Shown here: one piece after another, positions 1-5,562 of the stretch | Layout of the letters: each line of letters opens with the position of its first letter | Position numbering within the stretch: position 1 is the first letter of the stretch | Source of the DNA: Propionivibrio sp. | Lineage (GTDB): Bacteria > Pseudomonadota > Gammaproteobacteria > Burkholderiales > Rhodocyclaceae | DNA length: 6,480 bases | NCBI GenBank assembly: GCA_003249625.1 | Contig: QKII01000001.1 | Location: 1-6,480, forward strand | Direction of reading: 5' to 3' | The notes under the pieces: generated by a model | What the model saw: only the letters and a program-made list of their open reading frames with translations | Told to the model about the DNA's origin: nothing | Database searches by the model: none | Translations under genes and position numbers: made by a program

Positions 1-192
1 GCGCGCAGCTTCGACTATCTTGTTACTCAGCGCGGCATGTTTAGCTACACGGGCCTGTCAGCCGCTCAGGTCGACCGCCTGCGCGAAGAGTTCGCTATCT
101 ATCTGGTTCGCAGCGGACGTATCTGCGTGGCGGGGCTCAACGAGGGCAACATCGACCTTGTGGCGAGCGCCTTCGCCAGTGTCATGGTTTAG
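1..192 (+). CDS. tyrB: Aromatic amino acid aminotransferase (TyrB/AspC class I), C-terminal fragment
   Basis: Only the last 63 codons are present, open from base 1 and ending in TAG at 190-192; the rest lies left of the window. Family role: PLP-dependent cytoplasmic transfer of the amino group between aromatic or acidic amino acids and 2-oxoglutarate/oxaloacetate. What is seen: the small-domain tail, with the stretch [11 protein letters not shown] (visible residues 10-20) typical of aspartate/aromatic aminotransferases, and [10 protein letters not shown] (38-47), whose Arg40 corresponds to the arginine that binds the substrate alpha-carboxylate. The ending [14 protein letters not shown] resembles TyrB more than AspC, hence the symbol, but with the PLP-lysine domain out of view an AspC-like specificity remains possible. 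It converges on tctA with 99 bp between stop codons and has no obvious link to the transporter cluster. Confidence 0.88.
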   Translation, partial: ARSFDYLVTQRGMFSYTGLSAAQVDRLREEFAIYLVRSGRICVAGLNEGNIDLVASAFASVMV

Positions 193-232
193 GTCCCGGG
201 GTGTAACTCCGCAGGACTAGCGGGGTCACTTG

Positions 233-268
233 AAAAGCCGGACGAGCCCGGTCGACCAGGCTCGTCCG
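233..268 (-). terminator. Rho-independent-type terminator of the dehydrogenase-tctCBA cluster
   Basis: A perfect 10-bp inverted repeat (CGGACGAGCC at 239-248, GGCTCGTCCG at 259-268) encloses a 10-nt loop that is itself mostly the palindrome GGTCGACC. Read on the minus strand, the stem starts 24 nt after the tctA stop and is followed by GCTTTTCA, a short four-T tract, as expected for an intrinsic terminator. On the plus strand the same hairpin is followed by CAAAGG, with no T tract, so it is a poor terminator for the aminotransferase gene, although the stem could still protect that transcript's 3' end. Confidence 0.7.
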
Positions 269-291
269 CAAAGGCTGTCGCGCTCGATACG

Positions 292-1797
292 TTATTTGCT
301 TTGTTGCACCTCTCGCGCACGCAAAACCGTACCGTATTTACCCAACAGGTGCTTGGCGATCGGCCAGATGAGAGAAATAACTGCGGCGAAAATGAATGTC
401 GCTGCAATCGGGTGCGAGAAAAAAATCGCGTAGTCACCATGGCTCATCACCAGGCTTCTGCGTAGGTTCCCCTCGGCCATCGGGCCTAGGATAAGGGCAA
501 GAACGATCGGCGAAAGGGGAAACTCGCCCTTGATAAGCAGATAGCCCAGCATGCCGGCCACGAACATCACGACGATATCCAGATAGTTGCCATTGATCGC
601 GAAGGAGCCGATCACACACATCAGCATGACGATTGGCACAAGGACCGGGCGGGGAATCTGAACGATTTTTGAAAAGATTTTTACCCCCGACAGCCCCATG
701 ATCAGCATAAGCACATTAGCGATCATGAATCCGGCGAAGAGCGTATTCACGACCAGCGCCTGCTCGACGAACAACTGGGGACCGGGCGTCAGGTTGAACA
801 CCATCAAGGCGCCCAAAATTACGGCGGTATTGGCGTCACCGGGAATACCCAAGGTAAGCAACGGGATAAGCGCGCCTCCTGTCGTCCCGTTGTTGGACGC
901 TTCCGGGGCAGCGATCCCTTCGACGATCCCGGTTCCGAAACGCTCCGGATGCCTGGACAGGCGCCGTTCCATATCGTAGGAGACAAACGCGCTGATATCA
1001 CCCCCCGCGCCGGGAATCGTACCGATCATCGTTCCGGTGATCCCTCCCCGCAGAATCGTTGGGAGTATTTTCCTCAAGTCCGCAGCAGAGGGAATGGCGC
1101 TAGTGATTTTCGCACTGACCTTGACCTCATGATAAAGCTCCTCCATGGACAGGAAGCACTGGCTCATGGCGAAAAGGCCGACCATCACCGGGATGAATGA
1201 CAGCCCGTTCATCAGGAAGATGGTATCGAAGGTAAATCGGGACAGACCGGAAATGTTGTCCATCCCGATGAGCGCCAGGATCAGTCCGAGCACCCCGCTC
1301 ATCAGCCCCTTCAGGAGATTCTTCCCGCTGATGCTGGCGATGATGCTGATTCCGAACAGCGCCAGCGCAAAAGTTTCCGGTGCGCTGAACTTCAATGCAA
1401 TTTCCGCCAGCTGCGGTGCGATGAGGATCAGGAAGATACCACTGATGATTCCGCCCCCCGCGGAAGAGATCGTCGAGATCCCCAGAGCACGACAGGACTC
1501 TCCACGCTTCGTAAACTGATAGCCATCCAGAACGGTTGCCGCGGCCGACGGCGTTCCCGGCGTGTTGATCATGATGGCGGTGATCGACCCGCCATAGATC
1601 GCGCCAACGAACTCGCCAATCAGCAGCATCATCCCGACAGCCGGGTCAAGCTGAAAGGTGAACGGCATCAAAAGTGCGATGCCCATTGTCGACGTCAGCC
1701 CGGGCATGGCGCCAATGGAAATGCCTGCGGCAACCCCGCAAAAAATGGCGAGGAGGATTTGCCACGACATGAGATTGCTCAGTACTTCCATCATCAT
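292..1797 (-). CDS. tctA: TctA-family large permease subunit of a tripartite tricarboxylate transporter
   Basis: 501 aa, the usual TctA length. It is a polytopic inner-membrane protein that, with TctB, moves a carboxylate handed over by the periplasmic TctC-type protein; the family is ion-gradient driven rather than ATP driven. Visible marks: the N-terminal signature GISIGAMPGLTSTMGIALL (residues 25-43), NTPGTPSAAATVLDGY (78-93), and a second related set, GTMIGTIPGAGGDIS (255-269) and PEASNNGTTGGALIPLLTLGIPGDANTA (298-325), suggesting two repeated halves. Many hydrophobic segments fill the rest, and the C-terminal tail is basic. The start has three consecutive ATGs; the first (1797) lies 6 nt from an AGGGAGAG ribosome site overlapping the tctB stop, so translation is probably coupled to tctB. 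It is the last gene of the cluster. The substrate cannot be deduced; the name refers to family, not to citrate transport. Confidence 0.95.
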   Translation of the reverse strand: MMMEVLSNLMSWQILLAIFCGVAAGISIGAMPGLTSTMGIALLMPFTFQLDPAVGMMLLIGEFVGAIYGGSITAIMINTPGTPSAAATVLDGYQFTKRGESCRALGISTISSAGGGIISGIFLILIAPQLAEIALKFSAPETFALALFGISIIASISGKNLLKGLMSGVLGLILALIGMDNISGLSRFTFDTIFLMNGLSFIPVMVGLFAMSQCFLSMEELYHEVKVSAKITSAIPSAADLRKILPTILRGGITGTMIGTIPGAGGDISAFVSYDMERRLSRHPERFGTGIVEGIAAPEASNNGTTGGALIPLLTLGIPGDANTAVILGALMVFNLTPGPQLFVEQALVVNTLFAGFMIANVLMLIMGLSGVKIFSKIVQIPRPVLVPIVMLMCVIGSFAINGNYLDIVVMFVAGMLGYLLIKGEFPLSPIVLALILGPMAEGNLRRSLVMSHGDYAIFFSHPIAATFIFAAVISLIWPIAKHLLGKYGTVLRAREVQQSK

Positions 1798-1803
1798 GGT
1801 CGT

Positions 1804-1811
1804 CTCTCCCT
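1804..1811 (-). promoter_or_regulatory. Ribosome binding site of tctA, overlapping the tctB stop
   Basis: On the minus strand AGGGAGAG lies 6 nt before the first of three tandem ATG codons of tctA. It shares bases 1810-1811 with the tctB stop codon (TAG, 1812-1810), an arrangement that usually means translational coupling of the two membrane subunits. Confidence 0.7.
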
Positions 1812-2250
1812 AGAACATGCCCGAAGGCAGTTGCACTTCCAGAATGGTCGTGAAGATGGCGTAGCTCGCTGCCGTCGTGATGCCGGACGTCAAGATGAGC
1901 GAACGCCACCGGGTCATTCTGAAGAAGCGCAGAATAGCCACCAGGTAGAGCGGCGTGGCGATCAAGAAGCCAAAAACCAGCAGCAGGCCAAGATAGGCCA
2001 AGGTAACGCCAGCGGCGATGAACACGATGCTGTTTTTCCGGGAGAAAATACCCAAGGGCGCTTCGCTCGCGTCACGGGAGGTAATGATCAGGAGCAGCGA
2101 AAGGGCGATGAGCACGCACGACAGAATCGTCGGGAAATAGCCTGGCCCCGGCACGTTATCAATTTTCCCCGGAAACGACTGAGCAGAGATAAGGACATAA
2201 CACGACAAGGCGATAAAAAAAATCGCAACTCCAAAGTTCATCTTTTTCAC
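1810..2250 (-). CDS. tctB: TctB-family small membrane subunit of a tripartite tricarboxylate transporter
   Basis: 146 aa, typical for TctB, the small and poorly conserved inner-membrane partner of TctA. Visible: an N-terminal hydrophobic segment (about residues 5-23), then the short motif GPGYFP (35-40), which is the best-conserved part of the family, and three further hydrophobic stretches (about 41-58, 73-103 containing a turn, and 116-135). It ends with LEVQLPSGMF, matching the usual L-x-V-x-LP-x-G terminus. The start is taken as GTG at 2250, 4 nt after GAGGGGG; the ATG three codons later (2241) is possible but sits too far from that site. It lies 67 nt downstream of tctC across a strong hairpin, and 12 nt upstream of tctA. 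It may stabilise or assemble the TctA/TctC complex; its exact role is unclear across the family. Confidence 0.92.
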   Translation of the reverse strand: MKKMNFGVAIFFIALSCYVLISAQSFPGKIDNVPGPGYFPTILSCVLIALSLLLIITSRDASEAPLGIFSRKNSIVFIAAGVTLAYLGLLLVFGFLIATPLYLVAILRFFRMTRWRSLILTSGITTAASYAIFTTILEVQLPSGMF

Positions 2251-2254
2251 GACA

Positions 2255-2261
2255 CCCCCTC
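2255..2261 (-). promoter_or_regulatory. Ribosome binding site supporting a GTG start for tctB
   Basis: On the minus strand GAGGGGG is followed by TGTC and then GTG (2250-2248). The 4-nt spacing is slightly tight for GTG but much better than the 13 nt to the next in-frame ATG, so GTG is the preferred start. Confidence 0.55.
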
Positions 2262-2269
2262 AATGCGAA

Positions 2270-2298
2270 CGGACATCAGGGATCGCTCCCGATGTCCG
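2270..2298 (-). promoter_or_regulatory. Strong intergenic hairpin between tctC and tctB
   Basis: The 67-nt tctC-tctB gap holds CGGACATC (2270-2277) paired perfectly with GATGTCCG (2291-2298). Inside, GGGA (2279-2282) pairs with TCCC (2287-2290) around a four-base loop, leaving only A2278 bulged, so 12 base pairs in all. On the minus-strand transcript it starts 19 nt after the tctC stop and ends 8 nt before the tctB ribosome site. No T tract follows, so it is not a classical terminator. In binding-protein transporter operons such hairpins commonly block 3' exonucleases and keep the binding-protein message more abundant than the permease message; that role is inferred here. Confidence 0.65.
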
Positions 2299-2317
2299 CC
2301 CTGCGAAACACTTCTTA

Positions 2318-3283
2318 CTATTTCTTCAAACCCAGTTTGACGGCCTGCTTCGAATAGGCACCCTCTTCCCGCTCCATCATGGCGTAGAAGTCCTTCGAAT
2401 CCCGGAAGTCCTTGGCGAAATGCTTCGTCGCCATGAATTCGGTTACCGTCGGATCATCGAGCACAGACTTGAAGCCATCACGGAGAATATTGACGACTTC
2501 TTTCGGCGTGCCCTTCGGAACGCCGAAGCCTCTCCAGATGGTGAACACCAGATCCTTGAAGCCCAGTTCTTCCGCGGTCGGGACATCCGGAATTTCCGCC
2601 AGACGCTTCGGCGCCAAGACCGCGAGGATCTTCGCCTTGCCAGCCTTGACCTGGACTTCGACTTCCTGCGGTGTCACCGGAACCGCGTCGACGTGTCCGC
2701 CGGCCAGCGCAACCACCGCCGAGCCTCCTCCCTCGAACGGAACGTGGTTGAACTCGATGCCTGCCTCGGACGCGAACGCGGCAGCAACGAAGTGCCAGAT
2801 GCCGCCGACACCGCTGTTGCCGACCTTGACTTCACCCGGGTGCGCCTTGGCGTAGGCGATGAACTCCTGCAGGGTGTTGTAAGGCGCGTCGGCACGGACG
2901 GTGATCGTGCCATAGGAGGAATTCACGTTGCAGATCGGCTCGAAGCTCTTGTAGGTGAAGTTCACCTTCGCGACCTGAGGCACCGTAAGCAATTCGGCGA
3001 CAAGCGCGGTCACGTTGTACCCGTTGGGTTTTTCCGAAGCGCCCGCGGCAAAACCAATCGCACCACCGGCTCCGGTCTTGTTGGTCACGATAACGGTCTG
3101 CCCAAGTTTCTCCTTGAGCGGTCCCGCCATCGCCCGCGTCAGCAAATCAGTCCCGCCACCCGCCGACACCGGAACGGTGATGACGACCGTCTTCTTCGGA
3201 AAATCGACCTTTTTCTCTGCGGCGAAGGCCAGGCTCGCCGTTGCAAACGCAGCGACCGACATCAGTAACGTAAACTTTTTCAT
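2318..3283 (-). CDS. tctC: TctC/Bug-family periplasmic solute-binding protein of the TTT system
   Basis: 321 aa, the normal Bug length. It captures a carboxylate-type ligand in the periplasm and passes it to TctA/TctB. Visible: a classic signal peptide, MKK followed by a hydrophobic core and an A-F-A/A cleavage region near residue 21; then the family opening FPKKTVVITVPVSAGGGTD (28-46), where the SAGGGTD loop contacts ligand carboxylate in known Bug structures; GQTVIVTNKTGAGGAIGF (61-78); and PFEGGGSAVVALAGGHVDA (182-200). The reading frame stays open upstream into the dehydrogenase gene, but the start is placed at ATG 3283 because it has GAGGAGAG 5 nt upstream and begins the signal peptide; a longer start would bury that signal. 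It lies 83 nt after the dehydrogenase gene with no clear promoter between. Ligand identity cannot be read; the family binds citrate, dicarboxylates, amino acids and other small acids. Confidence 0.95.
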   Translation of the reverse strand: MKKFTLLMSVAAFATASLAFAAEKKVDFPKKTVVITVPVSAGGGTDLLTRAMAGPLKEKLGQTVIVTNKTGAGGAIGFAAGASEKPNGYNVTALVAELLTVPQVAKVNFTYKSFEPICNVNSSYGTITVRADAPYNTLQEFIAYAKAHPGEVKVGNSGVGGIWHFVAAAFASEAGIEFNHVPFEGGGSAVVALAGGHVDAVPVTPQEVEVQVKAGKAKILAVLAPKRLAEIPDVPTAEELGFKDLVFTIWRGFGVPKGTPKEVVNILRDGFKSVLDDPTVTEFMATKHFAKDFRDSKDFYAMMEREEGAYSKQAVKLGLKK

Positions 3284-3288
3284 CTTGA

Positions 3289-3296
3289 CTCTCCTC
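3289..3296 (-). promoter_or_regulatory. Ribosome binding site fixing the tctC start
   Basis: On the minus strand GAGGAGAG sits 5 nt before ATG 3283. It decides between this start and in-frame starts further upstream (as far as 3607) that would overlap the dehydrogenase gene. Confidence 0.8.
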
Positions 3297-3366
3297 GTTG
3301 TTGAACCACAGGTAAAACTCCACTTCAAAACGCTGGATCGGCCATGCGGAAAAATCTCACTCCCGA

Positions 3367-4341
3367 TCACCGATAGTTGACCTCCTGGTTGACGCAAGTG
3401 GGCAACGGCTTTCTGGCCAGTCCCGCCAGCAGGTTCTCGGCCGCCAGACACGCCATGGCGTCGCGTGTCTCGTTGTTCGCCGTGCCAATGTGAGGTGTGA
3501 TCAGCAGATTGGGGAGCGTCAGCAGCGGATGGCTCGCGGGCAGCGGCTCCGGATCGACGACATCGAGTGCGGCGTAGGCGATCTTTCCGTGCTGGAGCGC
3601 AGAACAAAGGGCGTCGGTATCGACCAGCTCGCCACGGGCAGAATTGACGAAATACGCAGTAGGTTTCATCTTGGCGAACTGCGCCGCCCCAAACATTCCC
3701 CTGTTTTCGGGCGTCAGCGGTGCCATCGCCAGAACGAAATCCGAGCTAGCCAGCAGATCGTCGAACTCGGCGTACGTCACATTGAGATCAGCCTCGTCCT
3801 TGCGCCGCACGCAGTCGTTGTAGATCACTTTCATCCCGCTGGCCTGCGCGCGTCTGGCAACGGCGGCACCGATCCGGCCCAGCCCTACGATACCGAGCGT
3901 CTTGCCATACAACGCCACGCCGAACGGCAACTCGGCCCGCTCCCAGTTTCCCGAACGCACCCAGTTCCATCCCTCATGGATCCGCCGCGCAGCGGCCAAC
4001 AGGATTCCGAAGGCGATATCGGCCGTGGATTCCACAACCACGCCGGGGGTATTACTGAAGGGCACGCCGCTTTTCGTGCAAGCCGCCACATCCGTATTGT
4101 CGAATCCGGCCGCGGCCTGTGCGATAACGCGCAAGCTCGGCGCATGGGCGAGCAACTCGGCATCGACTTTGATGCCGTGCCCCGTCATGAACAGCCCTTC
4201 CGCCTCATGAAGCCATTCGAACAGGGTTTCCCTGGGGATTGCATTCTTTCCGTCCCAATGCCGGATCTCGCAGAGCGGCTCCAGCATCGTTAGCGCGGCG
4301 GGTCGGATGAATGTAGGAATAACCACCTTGTACTTTGTCAT
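3367..4341 (-). CDS. D-isomer-specific 2-hydroxyacid dehydrogenase (NAD(P)-dependent)
   Basis: 324 aa, full length for the family, cytoplasmic. It reversibly interconverts a D-2-hydroxy acid and its 2-oxo acid with NAD(P)H; relatives include glyoxylate/hydroxypyruvate reductases, 2-ketogluconate reductases and phosphoglycerate dehydrogenases. Visible: split N/C-terminal substrate domain around a Rossmann domain, dinucleotide motif GLGRIG (153-158), and the complete catalytic triad Arg236 (NSARGELVD), Glu265 (DPEPLP) and His284 (TPHIGTA). The loop after the second Rossmann strand reads IYNDCVRRKDE (173-183), which fits neither the usual NAD aspartate pattern nor the NRxRR NADP pattern cleanly. 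There is no ACT domain, arguing against long-form SerA. ATG 4341 has a modest AGAGGC ribosome site 6 nt upstream. It is first in the cluster with tctCBA and divergent from the LysR gene, so it probably acts on the transported acid or a product of it. Exact substrate unknown. Confidence 0.93.
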   Translation of the reverse strand: MTKYKVVIPTFIRPAALTMLEPLCEIRHWDGKNAIPRETLFEWLHEAEGLFMTGHGIKVDAELLAHAPSLRVIAQAAAGFDNTDVAACTKSGVPFSNTPGVVVESTADIAFGILLAAARRIHEGWNWVRSGNWERAELPFGVALYGKTLGIVGLGRIGAAVARRAQASGMKVIYNDCVRRKDEADLNVTYAEFDDLLASSDFVLAMAPLTPENRGMFGAAQFAKMKPTAYFVNSARGELVDTDALCSALQHGKIAYAALDVVDPEPLPASHPLLTLPNLLITPHIGTANNETRDAMACLAAENLLAGLARKPLPTCVNQEVNYR

Positions 4342-4454
4342 GAGACGCCTCTTGTATCTGGATGTAATTCAGGCAAATGAAGAATCGGCACCCCGGCTTT
4401 TCAGCCCCCCGAAAGGCGATCCCTCACACGACTATTGTTTTTCTCAACGAACAT

Positions 4455-4464
4455 TTGCATGCAA
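4455..4464. repeat. 10-bp perfect palindrome TTGCATGCAA in the divergent promoter region
   Basis: TTGCATGCAA reads the same on both strands and lies between the dehydrogenase and LysR genes, 25 bp upstream of the regulator's TATAAT box and touching the candidate LysR operator at its right end. It could be part of a regulator site; a 10-bp palindrome in AT-rich sequence can also occur by chance. Confidence 0.4.
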
Positions 4465-4483
4465 TCTTATGAGGCAAATAGAT
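4464..4483. promoter_or_regulatory. Candidate LysR-type operator (T-N11-A with ATCT/AGAT arms)
   Basis: ATCTTAT (4464-4470) and AATAGAT (4477-4483) form an imperfect inverted repeat (5 of 7 positions match) around GAGGCA, and contain the LysR-family T-N11-A spacing (T4468, A4480). The site covers where a -35 element would lie for the plus-strand TATAAT at 4489 and is about 125 bp upstream of the dehydrogenase start. That is the normal arrangement for a LysR regulator that represses itself and activates a divergent operon. A further half-like copy, ATCTAT, occurs at 4502-4507. No binding evidence; T-N11-A alone is a weak motif. Confidence 0.45.
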
Positions 4484-4488
4484 GTCCG

Positions 4489-4494
4489 TATAAT
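4489..4494 (+). promoter_or_regulatory. Putative -10 box (TATAAT) for the LysR-type regulator gene
   Basis: A perfect TATAAT lies 33 bp upstream of the regulator's ATG. The expected start site near 4501 would give a leader of about 27 nt. The -35 position (4466-4472, CTTATGA) matches TTGACA poorly and lies inside the candidate operator. No comparably good promoter was found for the minus-strand cluster: TTGAGA at 4446-4441 (minus strand) is followed at 17 nt by AGGGAT, a poor -10, which would fit an activator-dependent promoter. Confidence 0.5.
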
Positions 4495-4527
4495 GGTTTT
4501 TATCTATACATCCATAACTAAATTCAT

Positions 4528-5508
4528 ATGTATATGCCAGACAGTTGCTCCGCCGATTCCGGGGCGCGACCCACCCCTCCCCGGACCCTCCTGAAGGTCT
4601 CCATCAGGCAAATCCTGCTCTTGAATGCCATTGGCGAACTGGGAAATCTGGGACGCGCGGCAACATCGATGCACATGACACAACCGGCGGCGAGCCACCT
4701 GCTACAGCAGTTGGAGGAGAAGCTGGATGTCAGACTTTTCCAACGCTTGCCACGCGGGATGGTGCCGACCATTTATGGCGAAGTGATGATCCGGTATGCA
4801 AAGAGCGTCATTCACGACTTTGAGCACGCGGAAGCGGAAATCGCCGAGTTGTCGAAGGGCGCTTCCGGGTTCGTCCGCATCGGCAGCGTCATCGAGCCCG
4901 TCCCGAAACTCCTGACAAAAAGCATCCTTGCCTTCAAGACCGAAAATCCGCGCGTACGGATATCCCTTGAAGTGGGCACCAGCGACGCCCTGCTGCCCTC
5001 ATTGCTTCAAGGCGACCTGGATCTGGTACTGGGCCGTATTCCCGACCGGCTGAACCGGCAGGACCTGGAAATCATTTTTCTGGAAGCCGGCGAGCACATG
5101 AGCGTGATTGCCCGACCGGGGCATCGCCTGACAAGGCAGTCCAAGGTCTTTCTGTCGGATCTGTTCGGCCTGACCTGGATCCTGCATCCCGTCGGCAGCC
5201 CGATTCGTTTGCGCATCGAAAACATTCTGATGCAGGCAAGGATGACGTCGGAACTGGACATTCTGGAAACCGCGTCAATCCTCGCGACGACCGCCATGAT
5301 CGGGGAATCGGACATGATTTCCGTTGTTCCCCGGGACGTCGCGGAACACTACGCGGCGTACGGCATGGTGACGATCCTGCCCGTGGAACTCCCTACCCTG
5401 ATGGTCAATCCCGGGATCATCACGAAGAAATCAAAACCCGTCTCTCCTGCAGTGCAGAAATTCATCCAACATCTCCGCCAACAAGAGAGCGCCACAGCCC
5501 GGAGCTGA
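4528..5508 (+). CDS. LysR-type transcriptional regulator divergent from the dehydrogenase-tctCBA cluster
   Basis: 326 aa. LysR family DNA-binding regulators act as tetramers, bind T-N11-A sites and change promoter activity on binding a small effector. Visible: a winged helix-turn-helix at about residues 25-83 (IRQILLLNAIGELGNLGRAAT, then TQPAASHLLQQLEEKLDVRLFQR), with RGMVPTIYGEVMIRYA (76-91) leading into the linker helix, and a periplasmic-binding-like effector domain from about 115 to 318 that opens with GFVRIGSV. The RGM-x-PT-x-YGE form of the wing region is, as I recall it, like the GbpR subgroup, but I would not name it so. A 24-residue Ser/Pro-rich extension precedes the helix-turn-helix; no in-frame ATG lies between residue 3 and the helix-turn-helix, so ATG 4528 (or 4534) is the only reasonable start, although neither has a visible Shine-Dalgarno. 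It most likely controls the adjacent minus-strand cluster and itself. Confidence 0.94.
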   Translation: MYMPDSCSADSGARPTPPRTLLKVSIRQILLLNAIGELGNLGRAATSMHMTQPAASHLLQQLEEKLDVRLFQRLPRGMVPTIYGEVMIRYAKSVIHDFEHAEAEIAELSKGASGFVRIGSVIEPVPKLLTKSILAFKTENPRVRISLEVGTSDALLPSLLQGDLDLVLGRIPDRLNRQDLEIIFLEAGEHMSVIARPGHRLTRQSKVFLSDLFGLTWILHPVGSPIRLRIENILMQARMTSELDILETASILATTAMIGESDMISVVPRDVAEHYAAYGMVTILPVELPTLMVNPGIITKKSKPVSPAVQKFIQHLRQQESATARS

Positions 5509-5562
5509 CCAATCCACCGGTTTGTAACGTCATCGACCAACCGAGCCGAAACCGTATTCCGC

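Noticed and set aside
2420..3268. 282-codon open frame on the plus strand opposite tctC
   Set aside because: It lies entirely antisense to a clearly conserved binding-protein gene, its translation is Arg/Asp/His-rich with no recognisable domain, and such frames are expected in GC-rich antisense sequence.
3336..3368. GATCGG/CCGATC inverted repeat at the dehydrogenase stop as a terminator or attenuator
   Set aside because: Only 6 bp with a 21-nt loop, and no T tract follows it on the minus strand.
3284..3607. Longer N-terminus for TctC reaching into the dehydrogenase gene
   Set aside because: The frame is open, but the added residues are Arg-rich, overlap conserved dehydrogenase sequence and would bury the signal peptide; the strong ribosome site at 3289-3296 supports ATG 3283.
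3490..4293. 267-codon open frame on the plus strand opposite the dehydrogenase gene
   Set aside because: It is an antisense shadow of a gene with intact catalytic motifs, has low-complexity Arg/Gln/His-rich composition and no supporting promoter or family resemblance.
4395..4406. GGCT-GAAA-AGCC mini-hairpin (minus strand) in the dehydrogenase leader, considered as part of a riboswitch
   Set aside because: The stem is only 4 bp and the surrounding sequence gives no stable multi-helix fold or known riboswitch core.
5518..5554. CGGTTT/AAACCG repeat between the LysR and diguanylate cyclase genes as a bidirectional terminator
   Set aside because: 6-bp stem with a 25-nt loop and no T tract on either strand.
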